A DNA stretch of 64,000 bases from Pontibacter qinzhouensis. Lineage in GTDB: Bacteria; Bacteroidota; Bacteroidia; Cytophagales; Hymenobacteraceae. This document shows, piece by piece, positions 44,650-54,358 of the stretch; position 1 is the first letter of the stretch, and each line of letters begins with the position of its first letter. The translations under genes and the position numbers were made by a program. Under the pieces are notes generated by a model. It ran no database searches. It was not told where the DNA came from and saw only the letters and a list, made by a program, of their open reading frames with translations. The stretch spans positions 16,061 to 80,060 of the forward strand of contig NZ_VRTY01000018.1 of assembly GCF_008017455.1 (NCBI RefSeq), in the 5' to 3' direction.

Positions 44650-45933
44650 TTAACCTATGGTTTCGGCTACAGATGTTGCCGGGGAGGTGAACACATAGCG
44701 GAAGTCAAAGAGGCGCTTGGTTTTAAGCAGTTCCTCGTTCTCCTTGAATTCAGACCAGTTAGTAAGCAATACCAGCTCATCAGACTGTTCTACCAGCGTC
44801 TCCAGGGAGTCGACATATGAGATCGGCAGGTTGTACGAAGCCTTGAATACTTCGTTTGCCATCGGGTCGTAAGCTACAATGTTAGTATAGCCTTTCTCCA
44901 GCAGCTTCTCTATAATAAACTTACTAGGCGTAAAGCGCACATCGTCGGAGTTGCTCTTAAACGACAGGCCAAGTATACCAATAGTACTGTCTTTAGAAGC
45001 AACAGCGGCAATTTTTTCGGCCATGTGCTCTTTTATCTCTTCGTTTATCTGCAGGTTGGCATCCAGAATTCTGGCTGTAAAACCGTTTTCCTGGGCTATG
45101 CTACTGAGAGCGGCTGTGTCTTTTGGCAGGCAGTAACCGCCATAACCGCAACCCGGGTACACGTAGCTCGACATAGCAGCCGGTTGCCCGTGCCAGCGTT
45201 TGTCTTCGTGCAGAATTTTAAAGGCTCTGGCCACGTCAATATCACCGATATGGTCTGCCACCATCGCCATCTCGTTTGAGAAACTGATGAGTGTAGACAG
45301 CAGCGTGTTGGAGAGATACTTGATAAACTCAGCCGAATTGTAGTTTACATAATGAATAGGCGCTTTAAACGGCTGGTAGATCTGGTTCAGGATTTCCTTG
45401 CTTTGCTCATCTTCCACACCGATCACTACTCTGTCGGGGTTCATAAAATCGTCCCAGGCGTAGCCTTCGCGTAAAAACTCTGGGTTAGAGGCCAGGCCTA
45501 CCGGTTTGTTGTACTCTCTGTTCAGCTGCTCCACATATGGCTTCACCTGCCGCGAAATAGTAGATGGCGGCACCGTAGACTTGGTTACAATAACTTTAAA
45601 AGTCCCGTCGCTCGACTCAAAGACATTTTTTACAGCGTCTAATAAATAAGTCAGGTCAGCGCTGCCATCTTCTTTGCCCGGTGTGCCCACGCAAATAATA
45701 ATGGCCTTGCTGTTGTTCACGGCCTCTTCCAGCGAAGCATCTACTATAAAATTGTTCCCTAATTCGTCGCGCAGCGCCTCTTCGAGGTGCGGCTCATAAA
45801 AAGGAACTTCGTAATTCTTTATTTTTTCGAGCTTTTGCGCGTTTACGTCTACACCATAAACTTTAAAGCCTTTTTTACTGAAACCCAGGGCTGTTGTCAG
45901 ACCTACAAATCCTAATCCTAATACTGTAATCAT
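44650..45933 (-). CDS. UDP-glucose/GDP-mannose dehydrogenase family protein
   Basis: 427 residues: N-terminal Rossmann GLGFVGLTTALGFSKKG, conserved NPEFLREGYAWDDF, and catalytic cysteine in GCGYGGYCLPKDTAAL (the usual C-P-K-D motif). It oxidises a nucleotide sugar to the uronic acid in two NAD+ steps; the exact sugar is not certain. It overlaps the upstream SDR gene by 4 bp, so both act in one nucleotide-sugar pathway. Confidence 0.9.
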   Translation of the reverse strand: MITVLGLGFVGLTTALGFSKKGFKVYGVDVNAQKLEKIKNYEVPFYEPHLEEALRDELGNNFIVDASLEEAVNNSKAIIICVGTPGKEDGSADLTYLLDAVKNVFESSDGTFKVIVTKSTVPPSTISRQVKPYVEQLNREYNKPVGLASNPEFLREGYAWDDFMNPDRVVIGVEDEQSKEILNQIYQPFKAPIHYVNYNSAEFIKYLSNTLLSTLISFSNEMAMVADHIGDIDVARAFKILHEDKRWHGQPAAMSSYVYPGCGYGGYCLPKDTAALSSIAQENGFTARILDANLQINEEIKEHMAEKIAAVASKDSTIGILGLSFKSNSDDVRFTPSKFIIEKLLEKGYTNIVAYDPMANEVFKASYNLPISYVDSLETLVEQSDELVLLTNWSEFKENEELLKTKRLFDFRYVFTSPATSVAETIG

Positions 45934-47051
45934 TGTAACTTGCCGTTAAATGTATGCAAAAATTCTAAATACCTTCTGATGCCTTCTTCTACAGAAACCT
46001 TTGGTTCGTAGGCAAGTACCTCACGCGCTTTGCTGATGTTGGGGCAGCGTCTGTTAGGGTTATCTGTCAGGTACTGCTGATCTGCTGAAACACTGAATTT
46101 AATCTCGCCTTGGTAATCGAAAATAGCCTTGCCTTCGCGGTTAAAGATCTCAGCAAACTCCCGCACCGATAGCTCCGGCTTATCCATGCCAATGTTAAAT
46201 ACATCGAACTTACCGTGCAGCAGCACCTTCAGGTAACCGGTAATGGCATCGGAGATGTAGCAGAACGTGCGGGTAGGAGTGCCATCAGAAAGAATCTCGA
46301 GGTCGCGGCCTTCTACTACGGCTTTGGCAAAGTCGGCAGGCAGGCGCTTGTCGTTTATGTTCATGCCGGGGCCATAGTTGTTAAATGGTCGGGCAATGCC
46401 AATGGTCATGTTGTGTTTCTCAGAAAAGAGGTAGCAAAGTGTTTCGCCAAAGCGCTTAGCCTCGTCGTAGCAGGCGCGTGGGCCGATGCTGGCCACATTG
46501 CCTCTGTAGTCTTCGCTGGTAGGGATGAACTCCGGGAACGGATCGCCATAGATTTCGCTGCTTGAGAAGAACAGGAAGCCTTTCAGCTGTTTCTCAGCAT
46601 AAAAATCGAGCAGGCGGCGCAGGCCGGTAATGTTAGCGTCTACGGTCTCGATCGGGTGAATGCGGTAAAAAGTAGGAGAGGCGATAGAAGCCATGTGAAT
46701 TACGATGTCTGCTTCATCAGCACCTGGAATGTCGGCTACATTGTCGGTTATAACGTTGAAATAACGCAGCTCCACTTTGCCCTGGTTGTTCTCCACGAGC
46801 GTGTCGAGCCAGTCTTTGGTGCCAGTCAGGAAGTTATCGAGACCGATGATGCGTTTAAGTTGCAGCTCTTCGGCATAATGAGCGAAGAAGTGCATAAAGT
46901 AGTAGCCTAAAAAGCCACCGCAGCCGGTAATAAGTATAGTAGAATTTCGCAGCTTATCTTTTTCTGCCGTCGACAGGCCTTCGTAAATGGCCACCATGTC
47001 TTCTTGCAGAATTCGGTTCACTGCTTTAGGCGCTATTGTATCACTTGTCAT
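45930..47051 (-). CDS. NAD-dependent sugar epimerase/decarboxylase (UXS-like SDR)
   Basis: 373 residues of the extended SDR family: TGCGGFLGYYFMHFF cofactor loop, SSSEIYGDP, catalytic CYDEAKRFGETLCY (Tyr-x-x-x-Lys), GMNINDKRLPADFAK and RRCPNISKAREVLAYEP. The Tyr-Asp-Glu-x-Lys-Arg block resembles UDP-glucuronate decarboxylases, which fits its coupling to a Ugd-like dehydrogenase. Confidence 0.85.
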   Translation of the reverse strand: MTSDTIAPKAVNRILQEDMVAIYEGLSTAEKDKLRNSTILITGCGGFLGYYFMHFFAHYAEELQLKRIIGLDNFLTGTKDWLDTLVENNQGKVELRYFNVITDNVADIPGADEADIVIHMASIASPTFYRIHPIETVDANITGLRRLLDFYAEKQLKGFLFFSSSEIYGDPFPEFIPTSEDYRGNVASIGPRACYDEAKRFGETLCYLFSEKHNMTIGIARPFNNYGPGMNINDKRLPADFAKAVVEGRDLEILSDGTPTRTFCYISDAITGYLKVLLHGKFDVFNIGMDKPELSVREFAEIFNREGKAIFDYQGEIKFSVSADQQYLTDNPNRRCPNISKAREVLAYEPKVSVEEGIRRYLEFLHTFNGKLQ

Positions 47052-47062
47052 GTGTTCTGCTT

Positions 47063-47180
47063 ATTATGTATTGTTGGTTGTTAATTGCTTCTTGTTATTG
47101 GTTGTTAATCGCTGATTGCTAAATTGTTTCATGGTTAAATTGTTGAACAGGGTTATTGCTTAACTACCAGCAATCAACAA
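47063..47180. repeat. GTTGTTAATTG-type simple repeat tract
   Basis: Reverse-strand version of the AACAATCAAC tract (GTATTGTTGGTTGTTAATTG, TTGTTATTGGTTGTTAATCG). It fills the gap between two nucleotide-sugar genes. Confidence 0.5.
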
Positions 47181-47185
47181 CTATA

Positions 47186-48499
47186 TCAGGCTATGGCTGA
47201 TTTTTCCTGCAGCTCCGGGAAGAACATCTGTAGCTGCTCGCGGTAAAGGCGCATCACCTGCGATGTTTCATCCAGTTCCACATCATCAAAGGTTAAGGGC
47301 TCATCGCGCTTCACATCGCGCTTCAGAACTGCTCCTTCGGCTAACCCGATCGGTAAAAGATTCTCCTGGCGCGCAACCGGTGCGTTCTCGCATTGGCCGT
47401 AGGTGTCGTAACCTCCCAATCCATCGAGCTGCTTTCCTGCAGGCAGGTCGGTTTTAGCCAGTGTTATTACATCAACTACAGGCCCCGCTATTGGTGCCAT
47501 TATCACATCCTGAAACTCTACCATTTTACCTATAGAGTGAGGCAGCTCAAAGTAACACAGGTGGTACGGGGTGTAAAAGCTGTACAGCGGGCCTTTTCCG
47601 AGTTTACCGTACTCTAAATATTTCTTTGTCATGGGGTCGTCGGCGGTCGCATATACGAAAACGCCCGGGCCGGGTTTCGGACCTACCACATAATCTACAA
47701 TGCCACCTAAGCGCTTCAGTTCTTCTACATCGTACATGGAGGTCATGTCATCCACGTGGCCATCGTAGTTAATGCCGATCATGCCGCGCTTGGCTACTCC
47801 CATGCCGGTTGCATTGGCCACGCAGGCCTGCTCAAACGATATTTTAGTGCCGTCAGCAAAAGAGGTGACCATTTCAGGAGTCATGTCCCAGGTGGCGGCG
47901 AAACCAGCCTGGGTAGTGGGGTTACGATAATAGTCCTGCAGGCCTTTAATATTGCCACATAAAACGGGAGTCAGGCCAATGCTCTTAACAAAGCGCACCA
48001 GGTTCATAATTACGCCTGGCTGGTCTCCATCGCCTCCGCTAATAAGTACTCCGGCTTTATCGGCGTGTACTTTTAAAATCGGGCCGATCGTGGCGTCGAG
48101 TTCTGCGTTAAAGAGCAGCACGTGCTTTTTGTTTGCTATTGCCTTCATCACCACATCGGTAGCGTAGTGTATAGTGCCAGTCATCTCCACAATTATATCG
48201 ATGCCGGCTGCCTCACATACCAGGTCAGGATTATCGGTTACGGCAAAGCCTCCTGCTGACAGGCATTTTTGCAGCGATTCAGCATCGGTGCAAACCTCTG
48301 CCGTAGTGCCTGCATTCTCGTAAGCATCAAGCGCTTTGCTCACTGTTCTGTTAACAATGGCTGCCACTTCCATACCAGGGGTGTAGCGCACTATCTGGTT
48401 TACAAGGCCTTTCGCCATGATGCCAGCACCTATAATGCCGACCCTGATCGGGTTTCCTTCTTTTTCGCGAGCCTGTAAATATTTGTCTAGTATAATCAT
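47186..48499 (-). CDS. Homoserine-dehydrogenase-like oxidoreductase with SAF domain
   Basis: 437 residues. N-terminal Rossmann IRVGIIGAGIMAKGLVNQIV, a middle region with GDGDQPGVIMNLVRF, and a C-terminal SAF-like part (ENLLPIGLAEGAVLKRDVKR). Proteins of this build act on sugars or branched-chain sugar precursors in surface glycan loci. The substrate is unknown. It is transcribed toward the SDR/Ugd pair. Confidence 0.75.
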   Translation of the reverse strand: MIILDKYLQAREKEGNPIRVGIIGAGIMAKGLVNQIVRYTPGMEVAAIVNRTVSKALDAYENAGTTAEVCTDAESLQKCLSAGGFAVTDNPDLVCEAAGIDIIVEMTGTIHYATDVVMKAIANKKHVLLFNAELDATIGPILKVHADKAGVLISGGDGDQPGVIMNLVRFVKSIGLTPVLCGNIKGLQDYYRNPTTQAGFAATWDMTPEMVTSFADGTKISFEQACVANATGMGVAKRGMIGINYDGHVDDMTSMYDVEELKRLGGIVDYVVGPKPGPGVFVYATADDPMTKKYLEYGKLGKGPLYSFYTPYHLCYFELPHSIGKMVEFQDVIMAPIAGPVVDVITLAKTDLPAGKQLDGLGGYDTYGQCENAPVARQENLLPIGLAEGAVLKRDVKRDEPLTFDDVELDETSQVMRLYREQLQMFFPELQEKSAIA

Positions 48500-49789
48500 G
48501 AAAATTTATTTTTAATGTGAACTTGTAACGCGGACAGACCAGCTTGCTGAACTCGTTACATATATGTTAGATGGTTGGTTGTATTTGGAGTGTTAAGGAC
48601 TTTTAAAATTTCCTGCACGAGGTCCTTTAATATAAATTAAGGTTTCTGAATATATTTTCATCTGCATACGTGCATATTAAATTTCCGGATGAACATTTGG
48701 CCGGTAAATTATCCAGTTATTCAACTGAATAAAATTTACTGCCAGAAAGTGTATAGGAAAATCTGCAGCAGGCAGCATTGCTAGCCCTGAAATAAGTGGG
48801 CTGTTTGAAAGAAAAGGGCGGTGGTGAAACAGCAGAAGGTTAGTTTTATCAGGCACGTAAATAGAAGAATAATCAGGTTTCATTGGCTCAGGGAGCAGAT
48901 TTGGACCAGGGCAGGGTGCGAAACAAACATCCTTTCAGTGCCGGAGAAATAAGTAATAGAAGTTTTGCGAATCACGGTAAGCATTGATTAATACTGCAGG
49001 ATTAGTCTGTCATCTGAATTTAAGAAATGGAAGGAACCAGCCACTACAACACCTGTTCCTAAACTTGCTTGGTTGTACGGGAATACGGTGAAAGCGTTAT
49101 AATAATTCACTTCAAAAATTTAATACAAAGTAGGATTATATAAATTTTTTCGACGTGCCACAAAATCAGGTTATTTAGTTTAATAACATGGAAGTACTCC
49201 TTAAGCTATGCCTGCAGCGTTACTATAACTAATGTTATTTAATTTTTAAGAAAGAATTCTGGTATGTGAATTTTCGGTGTCTACTGTTAAATTTAAAAAA
49301 TATGAATGCAGGTCTAATGAGATCCATTTAGAACTTACCTTCTAAATTCTACTAATGAAAATAGCCTCCAGAAGGTTTTTTATCAGAATTTCGCCAAGGG
49401 TGTGTAGTATTTATTTATAGTCTGTGGCTAAACTTCCCGAAATCAAAAATAATATCGCCTTTAGATAGACAACACTGGTATCACGGCACCCTTCACCTGA
49501 TAATCTTGAAGAGAAGAAAGACAAAGGCTGAAAGTGTGTCACTGTATCAAATTAGCTGTACTTAGCAAGGACTTTGGCAACATTTGGAGGTGAGGTTTGC
49601 CTCATATAGAAAAATTTTTCAATCCTAAGGAATATTCCTTCTGTTGAAGTAGGGAATTTAACCTGTTAGCCCGGAGAAGTTGCGGCACAGGCTTTATATT
49701 TGTAGAGGCTTATCATGTGTTAGTGAGGTAGCAAACACTACCTTACTAACAGGTTAGCAGCAGTAAAATAACAGACACTTATACCCTAC
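48500..49789. other. Long gene-free region
   Basis: About 1.3 kb, AT-rich. It contains a Z element at 49344-49383 (possible peptide MKIASRRFFIRISPRVCSIY...), a degenerate Y-like copy at 49428-49545 (CTAAACTTCCCGAAATC, GGTATCACGGCAC), and an 11-bp inverted pair TAACCTGTTAG/CTAACAGGTTA upstream of the thioesterase. The ORF at 48677-48883 (minus) has no supporting features. Confidence 0.5.
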
Positions 49790-50230
49790 ATGACACAGGA
49801 GGAGCATTACAAACAACTGGAAAAGCTGTTTCTGGCAGCGAATATTCAGGAATTTTATACAGGTAGCACGATTCAGGTTAGTCGGGAGCGTGCTAAAATC
49901 TTATTGCCTACCGATCCAAAATTCTTTCATGGCGCTAATGCCGTGCATGGTTCTGTGTATTTTAAGCTCCTCGACGATGCCGCCTGGTTTGCCGCAGCCT
50001 CGGTTGTCCGCGATTTCTTTATCGTCACTAGCTCTTTCCAGATGAACCTGTTGCGCATGGTCAACAGTGGGCATTTATCGGCAGTGGGTATGGTGCGGTC
50101 GGTATCGCGGCAGGTATTACTTGCCGAATCGGTAATCTATAATGAGAGAGGGAAAGAGGTTGCTTTCGGAACTGGTCAGTTTATGCGCACAAACCAACCT
50201 CTTGCTGCCTTAGAAGGGTATTCGCTATAA
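49790..50230 (+). CDS. PaaI/YiiD-type hotdog thioesterase
   Basis: 146 residues of the hotdog fold: FFHGANAVHGSVYFKLLDDAAWFAAAS carries the HG and acidic residues of PaaI-type acyl-CoA thioesterases; VTSSFQMNLLRMVNSGHLSAVG is the second strand. It hydrolyses acyl-CoA esters; exact substrate unknown. Confidence 0.82.
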   Translation: MTQEEHYKQLEKLFLAANIQEFYTGSTIQVSRERAKILLPTDPKFFHGANAVHGSVYFKLLDDAAWFAAASVVRDFFIVTSSFQMNLLRMVNSGHLSAVGMVRSVSRQVLLAESVIYNERGKEVAFGTGQFMRTNQPLAALEGYSL

Positions 50231-50233
50231 AGT

Positions 50234-50267
50234 AAAGAGGGAGGCTGCTGACGCAACCTCCCTCTTT
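50234..50267. terminator. Bidirectional terminator
   Basis: AAAGAGGGAGG / CCTCCCTCTTT, an 11-bp stem between the thioesterase and the convergent small gene. Confidence 0.8.
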
Positions 50268-50302
50268 ACCAAACACCAGCAACTGGTGGTTAATGTATGA
50301 CC

Positions 50303-50638
50303 TTACGCAACAGCTTGCTTCAAAACCTCGTCTTCGTGCACTTCCGGCTTCATATACAATGGCAGGTTGTAACTAAGCTCATCATATAATTTTCTAGCCT
50401 TAACATGCAGTGCAAAGCTGTCGAAGGTATTTTTAAAGGCATGAAATGAAGCTCCTTCTAAAATACCATGGTCACCTTTCAACCGGAGAGCTTCTACCAA
50501 AGCATCGTCTTTAACTATAAACGATGACTTTGCCAGACCACCGGCCATAAAAATACATTTTAAAGTGTTTCCATAGTCCTCAATCAGCAAAATGTCGCCG
50601 ATCTTTAACCCTTTGCGTAGTTTATCTAATTCCTTCAT
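50303..50638 (-). CDS. Conserved-looking small cytoplasmic protein
   Basis: 111 residues, soluble, no signal peptide. A small-domain start (KLRKGLKIGDILLIEDYGNT, LKCIFMAGGLAKSSFIVKDD) looks like a beta-rich fold, then a helix with FKNTFDSFALHVKARKLYDE. No family recognised. Codon use is like its neighbours. Confidence 0.6.
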   Translation of the reverse strand: MKELDKLRKGLKIGDILLIEDYGNTLKCIFMAGGLAKSSFIVKDDALVEALRLKGDHGILEGASFHAFKNTFDSFALHVKARKLYDELSYNLPLYMKPEVHEDEVLKQAVA

Positions 50639-51583
50639 GTCTAAATCATTATCACTTATTCAACTCTCCAAAAGGCTTTCAGCATAAAATCATGCACATC
50701 GAAAATGTCACGGTTGTAGTTGTTCTTCAAGTCTTAAGAGTATATATATAATTAATAATATTCGAAGGTATCAGGTATAGTACAGCACTGTTAAGTGTGG
50801 GTGATACGTACTATGGTTAAGGGTCTGTTTCGCAACTGCTCTCTTAGCATAGTATACTCCTAAATGTTTTGGGATGTTTCGAATAGGTGCAATTTAATTT
50901 TTGATTTTTTTCAGTCATTTTAGGCAAGCTAAGGCAGCCTGACATCTGCCTTAAACCTACTTGAGTAGTAGGTTTGGGTACAAAAATGCAGCAGTGGTAG
51001 CGCCAAGCTGATATTTATAAATTACGTGCGTTAAGCGTAGAAAATACATTTTTATCCGCTTAGTGCTGTAACCTAGACCGTATAAAGTGCTAAGTCAGAT
51101 CTGTTCCTCTTTTTACTATGCAAATTTTTGTAGCCGGAATTTGATAGCACGTATTGCTCCGGGCAATTAAAAAATTATGTGTTGCTACATAGCAATGGCT
51201 TGATTTCAGTGCAATTTTTAAGGAAGGCAATAAAAACTAAACCTTTCGTTTAGATTATTCTAATAAAATCAGCCTTCAGAAGAGTTATGAGCTTTTTTTC
51301 TTCAAGGGTCCTGCAGGTCAGGAGGGTTACAAGGTATTTACTGTAGAGGTTAAATAACTACGTAAAGTAGGATTACCTCTCCTGAAACCGGCAGCTTGTA
51401 GAGCCGTTACATTTACAGCAGGAACAACTGCAGGCACTAAGCTCGTCAGATTATAATTTCTGTTGGGTTAGCAATTTACAAAATGCTCTGGCATCAGGTA
51501 GGTACATCCTTTGTTCAGACTTGCGTACGTTTGTTAATAATTTAAAAATGAGGTAACTTCAACTAATAATTAAGCTTACGTTT
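50639..51583. other. Gene-free region before the thiolase
   Basis: 945 bp, AT-rich. It contains a Z element at 51253-51285 without the ATG (TCTAATAAAATCAGCCTTC) followed by a TTCAAGGGT block. No promoter or RNA gene could be assigned. Confidence 0.45.
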
Positions 51584-52768
51584 ATGCAGATAAAAGAAGT
51601 ATATATAGTGTCGGCGGTGCGGACGCCAATTGGCAGCTTTGGTGGTGCATTGGCCAGCCTTTCAGCCACGCAACTGGGGGCGGCAGCCATAAAGGGTGCG
51701 CTCGAGAAAGCCGGTGTTGCCAAAGAGCAGGTGCAGGAGGTGATAATGGGTAATGTACTGTCGGCGAACCTGGGACAGGCTCCTGCCAGGCAAGCTGCCA
51801 TTTTTGCCGGACTAGGCCATGAGGTGGAGTGCACCACGGTCAATAAAGTCTGTGCCTCAGGCTCCAAGGCCATTATGTTTGCGGCTCAGGCAATTATGCT
51901 GGGGCATAAAGATGTAATAGTGGCAGGTGGCATGGAAAGCATGTCGAACGTGCCTTTTTACCTCGATAAAGCCCGGTTTGGCTATAAGTTAGGCCATGGC
52001 CAGTTAACGGATGGCCTGGTACGAGATGGACTCTGGGATGTGTACAACGATTTCCATATGGGTAACGCAGCGGAGAACACAGCCAGAGAGCTGAAAATTA
52101 CCCGCGAAATGCAGGATGAGTACGCTGTTAATTCTTACAAAAAGGTGGCTGAGGCTGCCAAAGCAGGAAATCTGAAAGATGAGATTGTGCCAGTAGAGGT
52201 ACCCCAACGCGGAAAAGACCCGCTTGTTGTAGCAGAAGATGAGGAATACCTGAAAGTGAACTTCGATAAAATAACTTCTCTAAAGCCAGTGTTTGACAAG
52301 GCAGGCACCGTAACCGCAGCAAACGCCTCTACCCTGAACGATGGTGCAGCAGCCGTTCTGCTTATGAGCAAAGAGAAGGCTGAAGAACTGGGCGTGAAAC
52401 CAATTGCCAGAATACGTGGTTTTGCAGATGCAGAGCAGGACCCGATCTGGTTCACTACCACGCCTTCGCTGGCTATACCGAAAGCGCTGAAAAATGCGGG
52501 ATTAGAGGCTAGTGAGGTAGACTTCTACGAAATTAACGAGGCTTTTTCGGTCGTGTCTATCGCCAATAATCAGAAACTGGGGCTGGAAGGCGGCAACGTA
52601 AATGTTTATGGTGGAGCCGTTTCGCTCGGGCACCCGCTTGGAGCCTCCGGTGCCCGCATTCTGGTAACGCTTTGTAATGTTCTTGATAAGAAAGGCGGTA
52701 AAATAGGCGTGACCGGTATATGCAATGGTGGGGGAGGTGCCTCTTCTATTGTTATAGAAAAAATGTAA
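51584..52768 (+). CDS. Acetyl-CoA C-acyltransferase (thiolase)
   Basis: 394 residues. Catalytic cysteine in VNKVCASGSKAI, active-site NEAF in INEAFSVVS, and C-terminal GGAVSLGHPLGASGARI plus CNGGGGASS with the second cysteine. The complete thiolase triad supports reversible condensation/cleavage of acetoacetyl- or 3-ketoacyl-CoA; degradative versus biosynthetic use cannot be told from sequence alone. Confidence 0.95.
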   Translation: MQIKEVYIVSAVRTPIGSFGGALASLSATQLGAAAIKGALEKAGVAKEQVQEVIMGNVLSANLGQAPARQAAIFAGLGHEVECTTVNKVCASGSKAIMFAAQAIMLGHKDVIVAGGMESMSNVPFYLDKARFGYKLGHGQLTDGLVRDGLWDVYNDFHMGNAAENTARELKITREMQDEYAVNSYKKVAEAAKAGNLKDEIVPVEVPQRGKDPLVVAEDEEYLKVNFDKITSLKPVFDKAGTVTAANASTLNDGAAAVLLMSKEKAEELGVKPIARIRGFADAEQDPIWFTTTPSLAIPKALKNAGLEASEVDFYEINEAFSVVSIANNQKLGLEGGNVNVYGGAVSLGHPLGASGARILVTLCNVLDKKGGKIGVTGICNGGGGASSIVIEKM

Positions 52769-52795
52769 TTTGCCTTCGCGGCACACATTTTGTCA

Positions 52796-52830
52796 GAAGC
52801 CTTGCGTTATCCGTAAGGCTTCTTTTTTTA
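52796..52830 (+). terminator. Terminator after thiolase
   Basis: AGAAGCCTT / AAGGCTTCT stem followed by seven T. Confidence 0.88.
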
Positions 52831-52849
52831 ATTAACCTGATAAAACAGC

Positions 52850-54169
52850 ATGAGTAGATTTCTTTCCTTGTTTGTGGCCTTGTGGTTTAGCTGTGGTGCC
52901 CTCCTTGCCCAATCGAAAGTGATCACCTACCACAACGACGACCGTTCTTCTGTAAAAGAAGAATATTTTATCTCACCGGACTCGCTAATAATCGGTAAGT
53001 ACCACCGCTATTACCCTTCTGGTGAGCGCGAGGCCGTGGCCAAGTTTGTTGATGGCAAGAAAGACAGCATCTTTACAGAATTTTACCCAAATGGGCAGGT
53101 AAGGCTACAAGTGACTTATAAAGACGATGTAAAGCAGGGACCGTTCCGTTCTTATCACCCCGATGGCCGCCTGCTGCAGGAAGGTAGTTTTGAGAATGAC
53201 CAGCAAAGCAATATGCTTAAAACGTATTACCCTGATGGAACCCTGCGACAGGAATCTGCCTTTGTAAATGGTTTTCCGGAGGGTGTGGTGAAGGAGTACT
53301 ACCAGTCTGGCACCTTAAAATCTGAGATCAGCTACAGCAACAGCAAACAAAACGGTCTGGCAAAAACCTACTACTCCAACGGTAAACTCGAAACGGAGGC
53401 AAGTTACCGGAGCGGTATGCTGGAAGGATCTTATAAAACTTACTTCGACAATGGCCAATTAGAAACAGAAGTCGAAAATGTGGCAGGGCAGAGGCAGGGT
53501 ACCTACAAAAGTTATTTCAGGTCAGGTCAGCTTAGTACTCAGGGCAGCTTCCAGGCAGGTAAGATGCACGGGCAGGCAAAGGCCTGGTACGAAAGCGGGA
53601 AACCCAGAAGCGTGATCACCTACCGGAACGGAGCCATGCATGGCACTGCACTGCATTATTACGAGCAAGGCAACCTCCGGGAAGAAGGCACCTACAGCAA
53701 CAACGGCGATGATAAAAAGCTGCTGCGCTATTACCCTTCTGGCCACGTACAGGCAGAGGAGCAGTTTAAGAACAAATTACGCACCGGCAACTGGCGAACA
53801 TATTTCGATGCTCCCGGTAAAATTTTAAGCCTATCAGAAACGTACGCTAACGACCGATTGACAGGTGAACGTCTGGTATACCATGAGAATGGGCAGCTAA
53901 AGGAGAAGTACAAGTACGATAATGGCAAAATAATCGGCCCCAGCTTCACGTACCACCCCTCTGGCAAGTTAAAATCAGAAACAGCTTACAAAGATGGTCT
54001 ACGGTTCGGGCCATACAAGCAGCTTTTTGAAAGTGGCAAAACCGAAGTTACAGGCCAGCACCGCAACAACAAAGCCACCGGCAACTGGAAATACTTCGAT
54101 GAGCAGGGCAAACTCCTGAAGACCGTTGTGTTCAGAAACGGTGAGGTGCTGGAGACGAAGGAGAAGTAG
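52850..54169 (+). CDS. YwqK-like MORN_2 repeat protein, secreted
   Basis: 439 residues: signal peptide (SLFVALWFSCGALLAQ) then about fifteen tandem units of about 23 residues with the pattern YYPSGxLxxExxYxxGxxxGxxKxYYxNGxL (split here for illustration of the consensus). This is the toxin-antitoxin YwqK/MORN_2 repeat common in Bacteroidota. In a secreted protein the repeats are probably a structural scaffold rather than an antitoxin. Confidence 0.85.
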   Translation: MSRFLSLFVALWFSCGALLAQSKVITYHNDDRSSVKEEYFISPDSLIIGKYHRYYPSGEREAVAKFVDGKKDSIFTEFYPNGQVRLQVTYKDDVKQGPFRSYHPDGRLLQEGSFENDQQSNMLKTYYPDGTLRQESAFVNGFPEGVVKEYYQSGTLKSEISYSNSKQNGLAKTYYSNGKLETEASYRSGMLEGSYKTYFDNGQLETEVENVAGQRQGTYKSYFRSGQLSTQGSFQAGKMHGQAKAWYESGKPRSVITYRNGAMHGTALHYYEQGNLREEGTYSNNGDDKKLLRYYPSGHVQAEEQFKNKLRTGNWRTYFDAPGKILSLSETYANDRLTGERLVYHENGQLKEKYKYDNGKIIGPSFTYHPSGKLKSETAYKDGLRFGPYKQLFESGKTEVTGQHRNNKATGNWKYFDEQGKLLKTVVFRNGEVLETKEK

Positions 54170-54201
54170 CGGGCTTTTATATCTGCTGCGCCATAAATAT
54201 A

Positions 54202-54237
54202 GATTATTCTAATGAAAATGGCCTTCCAAGGGCTTTC
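54202..54237 (+). repeat. Dispersed Z element, copy 16
   Basis: AGATTATTCTAATGAAAATG then GCCTTCCAAGGGC, with GCTCAAGGGT downstream; peptide reading MKMAFQGLSVQKMLKGL. Confidence 0.65.
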
Positions 54238-54358
54238 GGTCCAGAAAATGCTCAAGGGTCTTTAGCTAAATAGGCATAGATTTTTTCCAAAACTAACCAG
54301 GTTCTGTTACGCAAGTTATTTTTAGTTTCTTAATCTGCAGTTAATACAAGGGCTGCAT

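Noticed and set aside
48677..48883. Minus-strand 68-codon ORF in the long gene-free region
   Set aside because: No domain, signal peptide or neighbouring gene supports it; codon use is not gene-like.
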